From positions 248,001 through 312,000 of the forward strand of contig NZ_CP107532.1 of NCBI RefSeq assembly GCF_025813715.1: a DNA stretch of 64,000 nucleotides, written 5' to 3'. Numbering within the stretch: position 1 is the first letter of the stretch; every line of letters starts with the position of its first letter. The notes below the pieces were generated by a model, which worked only from the letters and a program-made list of their open reading frames with translations, was not told the origin of the DNA and searched no databases. Below, piece by piece: positions 25,927 to 34,341 of the stretch. Both the position numbers and the translations under genes were made by a program. This stretch comes from Methylobacterium sp. FF17 (GTDB lineage Bacteria > Pseudomonadota > Alphaproteobacteria > Rhizobiales > Beijerinckiaceae).

Positions 25927-26249
25927 CGACAGGCTCGGATGCGACGGCGGTGAGCCGGCCTCCCGCCCCGCGCGGAGCGCGCATGACGGCGAGACGGCCC
26001 CGGACCAGGGAGGGGATGAAACGTTATTACGTTTCCAAGCCTTGCCGTGCAACCAGAACGTGGTCCGACCGGACTCCTCCGGAGCCGGATCGGATCCGGG
26101 CGTCCCGCTGGTATCGAGGTTTTCGCGCAGGCGCATCGACACGATCCAAGAGCTTTGGCTGGTGTCAGGCCGAGCGGCACGCGCCGTACCGCCCCGACGC
26201 ATCGGGCGGCACCGATCATGCGACCCACCGGAGCACCCCGCCCGAGAGA
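25927..26249 (-). other. Leader between the B12 riboswitch and the receptor gene
   Basis: About 320 bases of transcribed leader on the minus strand. Apart from the putative second promoter at 26018-26052 I see one imperfect GC hairpin (CCGCCCGA / TCGGGGCGG) around 26180-26205 without a T-run. There is no convincing small reading frame. An expression platform may be formed by the hairpin or by control of translation, which I cannot decide from the sequence. Confidence 0.4.
26018..26052 (-). promoter_or_regulatory. Sigma70-like promoter with inverted-repeat operator over the -10
   Basis: On the minus strand, TTGCAC (26052-26047) is separated by exactly 17 bases from TAATAA (26029-26024). The -10 lies inside the perfect inverted repeat GAAACGT-AATA-ACGTTTC (26035-26018), seven-base arms around four bases. 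A repressor bound there would block the promoter. The promoter lies downstream of the riboswitch, so its transcripts would escape B12 control. The repeat resembles AT-rich metalloregulator boxes such as Zur, but the identity of the regulator is not known. Confidence 0.5.
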
Positions 26250-26434
26250 CGTTCTAGGCCAAGGCAGGTCTCCTGGCTCGCGGATCGACGCCCCTGCCCG
26301 GCCTTCCCGGTGACGAGCACCAGTGACCCTGTTCGGCAGCGGCTCACCGCTCACAGTTGCGGGGGCAGCTTCGGCATCGCCCGCACGGGCTCGACCGAAT
26401 TCCCTCTTAGCTCGCGGTACCGGACCGCAAGAAC
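26250..26434 (-). promoter_or_regulatory. Cobalamin (adenosylcobalamin) riboswitch
   Basis: Read on the minus strand, the conserved cobalamin-aptamer elements occur in order. AAGAGGGAA lies at 26408-26400. GCTGCCCCCGCAACTGTG lies at 26369-26352. A B12-box-like GTCACTGG is followed by CCGGGAAGGC near 26325-26300. The 3' hairpin GCCAGGAGACCTGCC lies at 26277-26263. GTTCT (26434-26430) and AGAAC (26255-26251) close the P1 helix. When cobalamin binds, these RNAs normally lower expression of the downstream genes. Here those are the TonB-dependent receptor and the DUF3526 ABC system, about 320 bases downstream. Confidence 0.93.
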
Positions 26435-26536
26435 CTTGACGGTTCGACGTTTCCATGTGCCGCCGGTGGAGTCAATCCGCTGCCGGAAGCGTCGATACCC
26501 CGGTCGGGCGCCCTCCCCCGCAGGACCACAGGCGGC

Positions 26537-26880
26537 GCCCGCTCGTCGTCAACTCCCGGAGGCCGCTCGTCCTTCTTCCGCGTCGTCCCGACCGGCCCTA
26601 CGGCTTCCATCGCGACGGCGCACAGGCGGTGCCCGGCGTGATCCAGACCTGGTGGCGACGGGGCATGACCGGCAGCGTCAACGCCCATGACGCGGGCATC
26701 GAGGCGTTTTCCGGGACCGATCAGACCGAGGATGTCCGGGTCATCACCGTCCCGACGCGGGTGCTGCACGGCGAAGACGACAATGTCGTTCCCACCGCGT
26801 CTTCGGCGCTGAGCTCGATCGCGTTGCGTCAGAACGGCAGCTACCAGTGCAGCCGGCGCGGCCTGAGAACGGATCCGTGA
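26537..26880 (+). pseudogene. Relic of a chloroperoxidase-type alpha/beta hydrolase
   Basis: The central and late part of a non-heme chloroperoxidase-like hydrolase: FFRVVPTGP in one frame and then YGFHRDGAQAVPGVIQTWWR in another, continuing to TVPTRVLHGEDDNVVP. The intact gene at 11771 has FYGFNRDGATVHPGVITNWWR and GVPTLVLHGEDDQIVP in the same order. The frame changes near 26598, the N-terminal half with the nucleophile Ser is absent, and the C-terminal His region is replaced by an unrelated tail (SRRGLRTDP). It ends nine bases before the tRNA-Gly gene. Confidence 0.8.
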
Positions 26881-26888
26881 GAGAGGAG

Positions 26889-26962
26889 TGGAGCGGGTAC
26901 CGGGAATCGAACCCGGGTATTCAGCTTGGAAGGCTGCTGCTCTACCATTGAGCTACACCCGC
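26889..26962 (-). tRNA. tRNA-Gly (anticodon TCC)
   Basis: The minus strand reads GCGGGTGTAGCTCAATGGTA, then an anticodon arm with CTTCCAA (anticodon TCC), the T arm CCCGGGTTCGATTCCCGG and the acceptor end ACCCGCT followed by encoded CCA. The acceptor stem GCGGGTG/TACCCGC closes with a wobble pair. Length is 74 bases including CCA. Confidence 0.95.
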
Positions 26963-27030
26963 ATCGATGACCTTACGCGATGGTCGTCGACAGTGAGACG
27001 CGAAGGAGGTGCTCGCCATCTCGAAACGTT

Positions 27031-27114
27031 TGGTGGGGGAAGTAGGACTCGAACCTACGAAGCTTACGCAGCGGATTTACAGTCCGCCCCCTTTGCCGCT
27101 CGGGACATTCCCCC
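27031..27114 (-). tRNA. tRNA-Tyr (anticodon GTA)
   Basis: The minus strand reads GGGGGAATGTCCCGAGCGGC, then GGACTGTAAATCC (anticodon GTA), a long variable arm (class II) and a T arm AGGTTCGAGTCCT, ending TTCCCCC-A-CCA with encoded CCA. Length is 84 bases. It lies 68 bases upstream of tRNA-Gly in the same direction, probably in one transcript with it. Confidence 0.95.
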
Positions 27115-27182
27115 AAACCGGCCGCTTCTCAGCGGCGCGCCGTCCTTATGATGACGGCTCGGGCACGAGTCAACCGCGTCCC

Positions 27183-29003
27183 TCAGTCGAAATGCGCGAG
27201 ATCGCAGATCCGCACCTGCGCCCGCTCGGCGCCTCGCCAGCTGTCCACGGACAGGGTTCCGGCGACGTGGAGTTCGCGCCCGATCCCCGAGAGGATCGCC
27301 TGGCCGAGCGGGCCCTGCGCCGCCCGGAAGGCGATGGCGCCGATGGCCTGACCGTCGCGGCTGCGCAGCCGCGCCCGCACGTGTCCATTGCCGACGATGC
27401 CCGCATCCACGATGCGGTGGCGGGGCAGCACGAAGGTCGGCTCCGGGGCGGCGGCACCGTAGGGCCCTGCGCGCTGGATCATCCGGACGCGCTCGGCGGT
27501 GACGCCGCCGGCATTCACGGTGCCGTCCACCAGCAGGGCCTCGACGGCGCGCGCCTGCGCCACCGTCGAGGCCAGGGCTTCGCGCAGGTGATCGCGAAAG
27601 CGCGCCACGTCGGGTCCCGGCAGGGTCACGCCCGCCGCCATGGCGTGCCCGCCCCCCTTCAGGGCCAAGCCGGCCTCCACCGCGCCGCGCACGGCATGGC
27701 CGAGATCGGCTCCGGAGATCGAGCGGCCGGAACCCGTGGCGGTGCCGTCGGGCCGGATGGCGAAGGCGAAGGCCGGGCGGCCGAAGCGCTCCTTCAGGCG
27801 GGCTGCGATCAGGCCGACGACGCCGGGGTGCCAGTCGGCCGAGGCCGTGACCAGGACGGGGCAATCCGGGTCGAGGCCGAGCGCGTGGTCCATCTCCGCT
27901 TCGGCCGCGGCGACCGCCAGGGCCTCGATCGCCTGACGCTCCCGGTTCAGCCGGTCCAGCTCGGCGGCGATGCGCGCAGCCTCCGCCGCGTCCCCGGTGG
28001 TGAGCAGCCGGGCGCCCAGGCCCGCATCGCCGATGCGCCCGCCGGCGTTGATGCGGGGGCCGAGGAGATATCCGAGGTGCCAGGCTTCCGGCGGCTCGGC
28101 CAGGGAGGCGGCGTCGAGGAGTGCGGCCAGCCCCAGGCGCCCCCGTCCCCGCATCACCTTGAGACCCTGCACCACGAAGGCGCGGTTCAGCCCCGTCAGC
28201 GGGACCACGTCGGCGACGGTGGCGAGCGCCACGAGGTCGAGGGATTGCGTCAGGTCGGGAAGCCGGTCCGGCGGGAGGCCGTCCCCGCGCAGGCGCCGGT
28301 TGAGGGCGACCAGGGTCAGGAAGACGACGCCCGCCGCGCAGAGATGGCCGAGGCCGGAGAGGTCGTCGAGGCGGTTCGGGTTCACCAGCGCGCGGGCGGA
28401 GGGCAGGTGCTCCGGCGCGCCGTGATGATCGAGGACGATGACGTCGAGGCCGAGCGCCGCCGCCGCTTCCAGGGGCGCGTGGCCGCTGGTGCCGCAATCC
28501 ACCGTGACGAGGAGCGTCGCCCCCGCCTCATGCAGCGCCGTGACGGCCGCGACGTTGGGGCCGTATCCCTCCGTGATGCGGTCGGGGATGTGGATCTGGA
28601 CCTCGAGGCCCAGGCCGCGCAGGTAGGCGGCGAGCAGGGCCGCGCTCGCCGCTCCGTCCACGTCGTAATCGCCGAAGATCGCGACCCGCTCGCGATCCGT
28701 CACCGCGCGGGCGAGACGCTCGGTCGCCGCCCCCATGTCCACGAGGCAGTCGGGATCCGGCATCAGGTCGCGCAGGCGCGGGTTCAGGTGCGCCTCGGCC
28801 CCGGCCGGGCGGACCCCGCGTCCGGCGAGGACGCGGGCGAGAAGATCGGGCAGGGCATGGGCCTGCACCATCGTCACCGCATCGGCCTGGAGGGCGGGGT
28901 CGGCGCAGCGGTCGCGCCAGGGGCGTCCGAGGACCGAACAGGAAACGTCGAGGAACGCGCGGGGCGCGTCGAGGGGCTGGGCGGCTGACACGGGCGGGAC
29001 CAT
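27183..29003 (-). CDS. recJ: Single-stranded-DNA-specific exonuclease RecJ
   Basis: A 606-residue DHH-superfamily nuclease of the usual RecJ length. Metal-binding motifs follow one another: VAIFGDYDVDGAASAALLAAYLRG, LLVTVDCGTSGH, VIVLDHHGAPE (the DHH motif) and ALVNPNR. A DHHA1 domain follows with GGGHAMAAGVTLPG, and a C-terminal OB-type domain (VDSWRGAERAQVRICDL). It degrades single-stranded DNA 5' to 3' in recombination and mismatch repair. The ATG lacks a strong ribosome site, and a GTG four codons in is an alternative start. It lies upstream of tRNA-Tyr on the same strand and downstream of the pnt operon terminator. Confidence 0.93.
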   Translation of the reverse strand: MVPPVSAAQPLDAPRAFLDVSCSVLGRPWRDRCADPALQADAVTMVQAHALPDLLARVLAGRGVRPAGAEAHLNPRLRDLMPDPDCLVDMGAATERLARAVTDRERVAIFGDYDVDGAASAALLAAYLRGLGLEVQIHIPDRITEGYGPNVAAVTALHEAGATLLVTVDCGTSGHAPLEAAAALGLDVIVLDHHGAPEHLPSARALVNPNRLDDLSGLGHLCAAGVVFLTLVALNRRLRGDGLPPDRLPDLTQSLDLVALATVADVVPLTGLNRAFVVQGLKVMRGRGRLGLAALLDAASLAEPPEAWHLGYLLGPRINAGGRIGDAGLGARLLTTGDAAEAARIAAELDRLNRERQAIEALAVAAAEAEMDHALGLDPDCPVLVTASADWHPGVVGLIAARLKERFGRPAFAFAIRPDGTATGSGRSISGADLGHAVRGAVEAGLALKGGGHAMAAGVTLPGPDVARFRDHLREALASTVAQARAVEALLVDGTVNAGGVTAERVRMIQRAGPYGAAAPEPTFVLPRHRIVDAGIVGNGHVRARLRSRDGQAIGAIAFRAAQGPLGQAILSGIGRELHVAGTLSVDSWRGAERAQVRICDLAHFD

Positions 29004-29042
29004 AGCCGCATGCGGCGCCGAGCGCTGTAGCCGAAACGACGA

Positions 29043-29070
29043 AGGGGCCGGCGCTCGCGCGCCGGCCCCT
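29043..29070 (-). terminator. Intrinsic-type terminator after pntB
   Basis: AGGGGCCGGCG and CGCCGGCCCCT form a perfect eleven-base stem with a six-base loop, 27 bases after the pntB stop on the minus strand. The following bases (TCGTCGTTT) are only moderately T-rich. It separates the pnt operon from recJ. Confidence 0.75.
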
Positions 29071-29097
29071 CCCCCGCGGGGTCTGAACCGCTCTGGC

Positions 29098-30498
29098 TCA
29101 GAGGTTCTTGACGATGCTGTCGACGACCTTCTTGGCGTCGCCGAACAGCATCATGGTATTGTCGCGGAAGAAGACCTCGTTCTCGACGCCGGCATAGCCG
29201 GAGCCCATGCCGCGCTTGATGAACAGCACGGTCTTGGCCTTCTCCACGTCCAGGATCGGCATGCCATAGATCGGCGATGCCTTGTCGGTCTTGGCGGCCG
29301 GGTTGGTGACGTCGTTGGCGCCGATCACGAAGGCGACATCCGCCTGCGGGAAGTCGCCGTTGATGTCCTCCAGTTCGTGGACCTCGTCGTAGGGCACGTT
29401 GGCTTCGGCCAGCAGCACGTTCATGTGGCCGGGCATGCGGCCGGCGACGGGGTGGATGGCGTACTTCACGTCCACGCCCTCCTTCTTGAGCAGGTCGACC
29501 ATCTCGCGAAGGCTGTGCTGGGCCTGGGCCACCGCCATGCCGTAGCCCGGCACGATGATGACGCGCTCGGCGTTCTTCATGATGTAGGCCGCGTCGTCCG
29601 CCGAGCCCTGCTTGACCGGACGGGTCTCGACGGCGCCACCCGGGCCGGCCGCGGCGGCATCACCGCCGAAGCCGCCGAGGATGACGGAGATGAACGACCG
29701 GTTCATCGCCTTGCACATGATGTAGGACAGGATCGCGCCCGAGGAGCCGACCAGCGCACCCGTGATGATGAGCGCGAGGTTGCCCAGGGTGAAGCCGATG
29801 CCGGCCGCCGCCCAGCCCGAGTAGGAGTTCAGCATCGAGACGACGACGGGCATGTCGGCGCCGCCGATCGGGATGATGAGCAGGCCGCCCAGGAGGAAGG
29901 ACAGCAGGACGATCAGCCAGAAGACGAGCTTGCTCTCGTTGCCGATGAAGACCGCGATCAGCACCACCAGCAGGACGCCGAGGCCGATGTTGATGAGGTG
30001 GCGCTGCGGCAGCATGATCGGCTTGCCGGACATGCGCCCGTCGAGCTTCAGGAAGGCGATGACCGAGCCCGTGAAGGTGACGGCGCCGATGGCGACGCCC
30101 AGCGCCATCTCGAACAGCGACTCCTTGTGGATGTGGCCGTTCTCGAGGATGCCCACCGCCTGCGGGGCGTAGAGAGTGGCGGCCGCGCCCATCACGGCCG
30201 CGAGGCCGACGAGGGAGTGGAAGGCCGCGACCAGCTGCGGCATCGCCGTCATCGGCACGCGCTTGGCGATGACGGCGCCGGCCCCGCCGCCGATGGCGAG
30301 CCCGAGGATCACGATGACCCAGGCGCCGAGCCCGGCCGGGGGATGCCCGACCAGGGTGGTGAGCATGGCGAGTCCCATGCCGATCATGCCGTACAGGTTG
30401 CCCTGCCGGGACGTGGTCGGGTGCGAGAGCCCCCGCAGCGCCATGATGAACAGGACGCCGGAGACGATGTAGAGAAGGGATGAGACGTTCTGGGACAT
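29098..30498 (-). CDS. pntB: NAD(P) transhydrogenase subunit beta
   Basis: A 466-residue PntB. The first two thirds hold about nine membrane helices (beginning VSSLLYIVSGVLFIMALRGLS) that form the proton channel, and the last 180 residues form the NADP(H)-binding domain III: VIIVPGYGMAVAQAQH, IHPVAGRMPGHMNVLLAEA, FVIGANDVTNP and the terminal FIKRGMGSGYAGVENEVFF. With PntAa and PntAb it couples hydride transfer from NADH to NADP+ to proton entry across the inner membrane. Three bases separate it from pntAb upstream. The terminator at 29043 follows. Confidence 0.96.
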   Translation of the reverse strand: MSQNVSSLLYIVSGVLFIMALRGLSHPTTSRQGNLYGMIGMGLAMLTTLVGHPPAGLGAWVIVILGLAIGGGAGAVIAKRVPMTAMPQLVAAFHSLVGLAAVMGAAATLYAPQAVGILENGHIHKESLFEMALGVAIGAVTFTGSVIAFLKLDGRMSGKPIMLPQRHLINIGLGVLLVVLIAVFIGNESKLVFWLIVLLSFLLGGLLIIPIGGADMPVVVSMLNSYSGWAAAGIGFTLGNLALIITGALVGSSGAILSYIMCKAMNRSFISVILGGFGGDAAAAGPGGAVETRPVKQGSADDAAYIMKNAERVIIVPGYGMAVAQAQHSLREMVDLLKKEGVDVKYAIHPVAGRMPGHMNVLLAEANVPYDEVHELEDINGDFPQADVAFVIGANDVTNPAAKTDKASPIYGMPILDVEKAKTVLFIKRGMGSGYAGVENEVFFRDNTMMLFGDAKKVVDSIVKNL

Positions 30499-30501
30499 GT
30501 C

Positions 30502-30951
30502 TCAGGCCTTCTTCTTGTACATGCTGAGCATGCGCTGGGTGACGAGGAACCCGCCGAAGATGTTCACGCTGGCGAGAATGATGCCGACGAAGCCGAAGAA
30601 GCGGGCCCAGCCGGTGCCGTGCTCGATGTAGGGAACGCCGGCGGCGAGCAGCGCGCCGACGATGATCACCGACGAGATCGCGTTGGTGACGGACATCAGC
30701 GGCGTGTGGAGCGCCGGGGTCACCGACCAGACCACGTAGTAGCCGACGAAGATCGCCAGCACGAAGATCGCGAGCTGGAAGACCGTGGGGTCGACGGCGC
30801 CGTGGGTCACGGCGCTGAGGCCGTGGCCGAGGCCGTCGGCGTATTTCTGCGCCTGGGCGGCGTGCTGCTGAGCGATCTCCGCAGCGGTTCGGGCCGCAGC
30901 GGCGGCAGCGCGCGCCTGCTCGGCGGCCTGATCGGGGGGAAGCGTGGCCAT
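30502..30951 (-). CDS. pntAb: NAD(P) transhydrogenase subunit alpha part 2
   Basis: A 149-residue protein. A soluble Ala- and Gln-rich start ([20 protein letters not shown], likely coiled coil) precedes three or four membrane helices with [37 protein letters not shown], the conserved region of the alpha subunit's membrane domain. In E. coli this is fused to PntA; the separate gene is usual in alphaproteobacteria. It links the NAD-binding PntAa to the PntB channel. It lies between pntAa (17 bases) and pntB (3 bases). Confidence 0.95.
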   Translation of the reverse strand: MATLPPDQAAEQARAAAAAARTAAEIAQQHAAQAQKYADGLGHGLSAVTHGAVDPTVFQLAIFVLAIFVGYYVVWSVTPALHTPLMSVTNAISSVIIVGALLAAGVPYIEHGTGWARFFGFVGIILASVNIFGGFLVTQRMLSMYKKKA

Positions 30952-30968
30952 CGTATCCTCCGGCGGGA

Positions 30969-32108
30969 TCAGGATTTGGGCTGGAACGAGGGGTGCGAAA
31001 CCTGGCCGTCGCGGGTCAGGTTGGTCGCCTTGACGAGCTCATCGTCCCACTTGACCGCCAGGGTCTTGGCCTCCTTGTCGATCAGGGTCTCGACGAAGGC
31101 ATAGAGGTTGCGGGCGTAGAGGCTGGAGGCGGTGGCGGCGAGGCGGCCGGGCACGTTGAGGTGGCCGACGATCTTCACGCCCTTCTCGGTTGTGACGATC
31201 TCGCCGGCCTTGGCGCCCTCGACGTTGCCGCCGCGCTCCACCGCGAGATCGATCAGGACCGAGCCCGGCTTCATCGAGGCGACCATCGCCTCGGAGACGA
31301 GCTGCGGGGCCGGCCGGCCCGGGATCAGCGCCGTGGTGATGACGATGTCCTGCTTGGCGATGTGGGTCGTGACGAGGTCGGCCTGCTTCTTCTTGTACTC
31401 GGCCGACATCTCCTTGGCGTAGCCGCCGGAGGTCTCGGCCTGCTTGAACTCCTCGTCCTCGACCGCCACGAACTTGGCGCCGAGGGATTCCACCTGCTCC
31501 TTGGTGGCGGGGCGCACGTCGGTGGCGGTCACCACCGCGCCCATGCGGCGGGCCGTGGCGATGGCCTGGAGGCCGGCGACGCCGACGCCCATGACGAAGA
31601 CGCGGGCGGCCGGGACGGTGCCGGCGGCGGTCATCATCATCGGCATGGCGCGGCCATACTCGGCGGCGCCGTCGACCACGGCGCGGTAGCCGGCGAGGTT
31701 CGCCTGGGAGGAGAGCACGTCCATCACCTGCGCGCGGGTGATGCGGGGCATCAGCTCCATGGCGAAGGCATCGAGGCCGGCCTCAGCCATGGCGCCGAGT
31801 TCGGCCTCATGGCCGTAGGGGTCCATGATCGCGATGACGGTCGCGCCACGCTTGAGAAGGCCGACCTCGTCCGCGTTCGGACGGCGCACCTTCAGCACGA
31901 GATCGGCGGATCCGGCGGCGTCCGCCGCGGACCCGGCGATGGAGGCGCCGGCCGCCTCGTACTCGGAATCCGGCACGCCGGCCTTCACGCCGGCACCCGC
32001 CTGCACGGTGACGTCAGCCCCGAGCCCGATGAATTTCTTGACCGTTTCTGGCACCGCCGCCACCCGCGGCTCCGCGGGATCGGTTTCCGATAAGACAGCG
32101 ATGCGCAT
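30969..32108 (-). CDS. pntAa: NAD(P) transhydrogenase subunit alpha part 1
   Basis: A 379-residue PntAa, the NAD(H)-binding domain I. It starts [20 protein letters not shown] and contains the alanine-dehydrogenase-like Rossmann core [30 protein letters not shown] and [10 protein letters not shown] near the interface with domain III. AAGGAG sits nine bases before the ATG and fixes this start; a longer reading upstream is not supported. It is the first gene of the pntAa-pntAb-pntB operon. The next gene upstream, a small membrane peptide at 32186, is in the same direction 77 bases away. Confidence 0.95.
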   Translation of the reverse strand: MRIAVLSETDPAEPRVAAVPETVKKFIGLGADVTVQAGAGVKAGVPDSEYEAAGASIAGSAADAAGSADLVLKVRRPNADEVGLLKRGATVIAIMDPYGHEAELGAMAEAGLDAFAMELMPRITRAQVMDVLSSQANLAGYRAVVDGAAEYGRAMPMMMTAAGTVPAARVFVMGVGVAGLQAIATARRMGAVVTATDVRPATKEQVESLGAKFVAVEDEEFKQAETSGGYAKEMSAEYKKKQADLVTTHIAKQDIVITTALIPGRPAPQLVSEAMVASMKPGSVLIDLAVERGGNVEGAKAGEIVTTEKGVKIVGHLNVPGRLAATASSLYARNLYAFVETLIDKEAKTLAVKWDDELVKATNLTRDGQVSHPSFQPKS

Positions 32109-32185
32109 GCAGGAGTGCTCCTTAAAGGACGGCCCGAAGGCGACCCGCAAAATCAATCAAGAGGTGAAATTCGACGTCTGCGCCT

Positions 32186-32479
32186 TCAGGCGAAGGCCAG
32201 GTACAGGGCAAGGAGGATGCCGACCGCCAGGGGAGCCTTCCAGCCGATCGCGGGCGCCAGGGCGCCGACCGCGCCGGCCGCACCGGAGAGGAGCACACCG
32301 AAGATTGCCGTCAGCCAAGCTTCGCGGATGCCGCCGACGGCGAGCGCCAGAACCCAGCAGAGCACCACGCCGGTGCCGATTTCGACGAACCGAACGAAGC
32401 CGCGATAAGTCTGTTCGTGAGTCTTCTCGTCCATTGCCGGGCTGTAATGCCCGCCGGACACGGTCTTGGTATCGGCCAT
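32186..32479 (-). CDS. aa3-type cytochrome c oxidase subunit IV-like membrane peptide
   Basis: A 97-residue protein: soluble N-terminus with MDEKTHEQTYRGFVRFVEIGT followed by three hydrophobic segments. The 'M-x-x-H-x-x-T-Y-x-G-F-x-x-x-x' block leading into a helix is the signature of the bacterial aa3-oxidase subunit IV family (COX4_pro_2). In other alphaproteobacteria this family is a single-helix accessory subunit or an uncharacterised relative; the additional helices here are noteworthy. I start at the ATG giving MADTKTVSGG. It lies upstream of pntAa in the same direction, which links it to respiratory redox metabolism only by position. Confidence 0.78.
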   Translation of the reverse strand: MADTKTVSGGHYSPAMDEKTHEQTYRGFVRFVEIGTGVVLCWVLALAVGGIREAWLTAIFGVLLSGAAGAVGALAPAIGWKAPLAVGILLALYLAFA

Positions 32480-32602
32480 ATGATGGGCGTCCCCTTGGGT
32501 ATCATCTTGATTTGTTCCAAGGGGATTTAGCGCAAGCCAAGGTCGCTCGCAATCGACATGCGCGCCTCGCATTCGCCACGAACCGGATTTTCTGGCCGGT
32601 TC

Positions 32603-33967
32603 TCAGACCGGGAGCGGAAGACCCGCGCCGGTCAGGGCTTCACCTTGGCGCGCCTCGAGTTCGGCCAGCGAGAACCGGTCGATCTCCGCCTCGAACAACC
32701 GGTGATAGTTCAGCTCCGAGCGCAGATGGAGGAACACCGCGCCGAGGCCCACCGCCGCGCGATCCATGAACACGAATTCCTGCGGGATCGTCACGGGCCC
32801 GCGTGCCTTCAGGGCCTGGTGCACCTCGAAGGCCTGGCGCCGGCCGTATTCGCCGGGCTTCACGCCGTCCGCCACGGTCCGGGTCCGGTCCTCCAGGATC
32901 GGCCCGTAGATGAAACGCGCCCAGATGTTGAGGATCTCCACGAGTTCCTTGTTCAGGTTCTTGAAGCCCCAGGTCTCGTAGGCATGGACGATCCGGGCGT
33001 TGTCGTTGGTGAGGAGCCCCCGGTAGAGGTCCACCACGCCGCCGACGAAGCGCGGGTGGAAGATCCGCACGCAGCCGTAATCGAGCAGGTTGATGCCCTG
33101 CGCCTCGCCGCCCTCGGAGAACACGGTGTAGTTGCCGAGATGCGGGTCGCCGTGGATGACTGCGGCGCGGTTGAACGGATGCCACCAGGCCTTGAACATG
33201 GATTGCGCCAGCCGGTTGCGGATCTCGATCGGCGCCTCTGCGAAGTCGAGGATGCGCTGCCCGTCGAGCCAGCCCAGCGTCAGCAGGCGCTTGGTCGAGA
33301 GATCCTTGTGGATGGCGGGCACCCGCACCGCATCGATGTCCCGCAGCACGTTGCCGTAGAGCACCGCGTGCTTGGCTTCGCGCTCGTAATCGAGTTCCTC
33401 GCGGACCCGCGCGCCGATCTCCTTGGCGATCTCGCGGGTGTCGAGCCAGGACGACATCCGCCGGTGCAGGGCGAAGGCGACCTCCAGCTGCTTGAGGTCG
33501 GCCTCCACGGCCGATTGCATATCCGGATACTGGAGCTTGCAGGCGAGTTTGGTGCCGTCGAGGGCGGTGGCGCGATGGACCTGACCAAGGGACGCGGCGG
33601 CGGCCGGCTTCAGGTCGAAATCCGAGAAGCGCGTCTGCCAGTTCGCGCCGAGTTCGGCCATCATCCGGCGCTTGACGAAGGCGGCGCCCATGGGCGGGGC
33701 GTCCGCCTGGAGCTTCTGCAACTCGGTGGCGTATTCGGGCGGCAGCAGGTCCGGCACCGTTGCCAGCAACTGCGCCACCTTCATGATCGGGCCCTTGAGC
33801 CCGCCCAGTGCCTGCGCCAGGGCAGCGGCGTTGCTCGGCGCTTCCTTGCCGCCGAAGAGCTTGGCCCCGGCCATGCGGGCCGCGACCCCACCGACATTGG
33901 CGCCGACCCGCGCGTAGCGGCTGGCGCGGGCGGAGAAGCGGTTGGCTTCGCGATCGGTGTCGGCCAT
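32603..33967 (-). CDS. AarF/ABC1/UbiB kinase-like protein
   Basis: A 454-residue atypical kinase-like protein. The KxGQ motif that defines the family is present as GPIMKVAQLLATVPDLLPPE (Gly replaced by Ala). The alanine-rich nucleotide loop is AAAASLGQVHRA, the ATP-anchoring Lys is in KLACKLQYP, Glu in EELDYEREAKHA, the catalytic loop is VIHGDPHLGNYTV and the metal motif is LLDYG. UbiB proteins support ubiquinone synthesis or lipid movement, by ATPase and not protein-kinase action. No transmembrane helix is visible at the C-terminus, unlike UbiB itself, so it may be a paralogue. Two ATG starts nine bases apart are possible; I chose MADTDREANRF. Confidence 0.85.
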   Translation of the reverse strand: MADTDREANRFSARASRYARVGANVGGVAARMAGAKLFGGKEAPSNAAALAQALGGLKGPIMKVAQLLATVPDLLPPEYATELQKLQADAPPMGAAFVKRRMMAELGANWQTRFSDFDLKPAAAASLGQVHRATALDGTKLACKLQYPDMQSAVEADLKQLEVAFALHRRMSSWLDTREIAKEIGARVREELDYEREAKHAVLYGNVLRDIDAVRVPAIHKDLSTKRLLTLGWLDGQRILDFAEAPIEIRNRLAQSMFKAWWHPFNRAAVIHGDPHLGNYTVFSEGGEAQGINLLDYGCVRIFHPRFVGGVVDLYRGLLTNDNARIVHAYETWGFKNLNKELVEILNIWARFIYGPILEDRTRTVADGVKPGEYGRRQAFEVHQALKARGPVTIPQEFVFMDRAAVGLGAVFLHLRSELNYHRLFEAEIDRFSLAELEARQGEALTGAGLPLPV

Positions 33968-34098
33968 CGGGTGCATCACCTCGGCAGGAAGGACTGCCCC
34001 CGAGATATGCGTCGCGCCCGTGCTTGCCAGGGCGGCGGGCTCATGGGTCGCGGATCGGAAGCGACGGCTGGCCCTGACCGAGCGCGTTGCCCACGAAG

Positions 34099-34287
34099 TC
34101 AGGAATTGGGCGCGGGACGTCCGCCTGCGGCTTCGGCGGCGGGCTCGCAAGGCCAAATCCGGATCGAACCGTCCGGCTGGGCCGCGACGGTCAGGCGCTC
34201 CCCGACCCGCGCGCCGCGTTTATCCCGCAGTTCCCCGGGAAGGTCGATCCAGACAGCATCGCCGGTGGTTTCGACGTCACGCTTCAT
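34099..34287 (-). CDS. Small AbrB/MazE-like protein
   Basis: A 62-residue protein preceded by AGGAGG with five bases spacing, one of the strongest ribosome sites in the window. The sequence VWIDLPGELRDKRGARVGER continues LTVAAQPDGSIRIWP and has the swapped-hairpin AbrB pattern ('V-x-L-P-x-x-L-R-...-G-x-x-L-x-V...G-x-I-x-I'), as in MazE or VapB antitoxins. No MazF, PIN or other toxin gene adjoins it: upstream lies an oligoendopeptidase gene, downstream the UbiB-like gene. It may be an orphan antitoxin or a small DNA-binding regulator; the fold is inferred by eye. Confidence 0.55.
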   Translation of the reverse strand: MKRDVETTGDAVWIDLPGELRDKRGARVGERLTVAAQPDGSIRIWPCEPAAEAAGGRPAPNS

Positions 34288-34341
34288 GGCCGCCTCCTGC
34301 TACCCGGAACGATCCGCAGAAGGCGGCCTCACCGACCCGCG

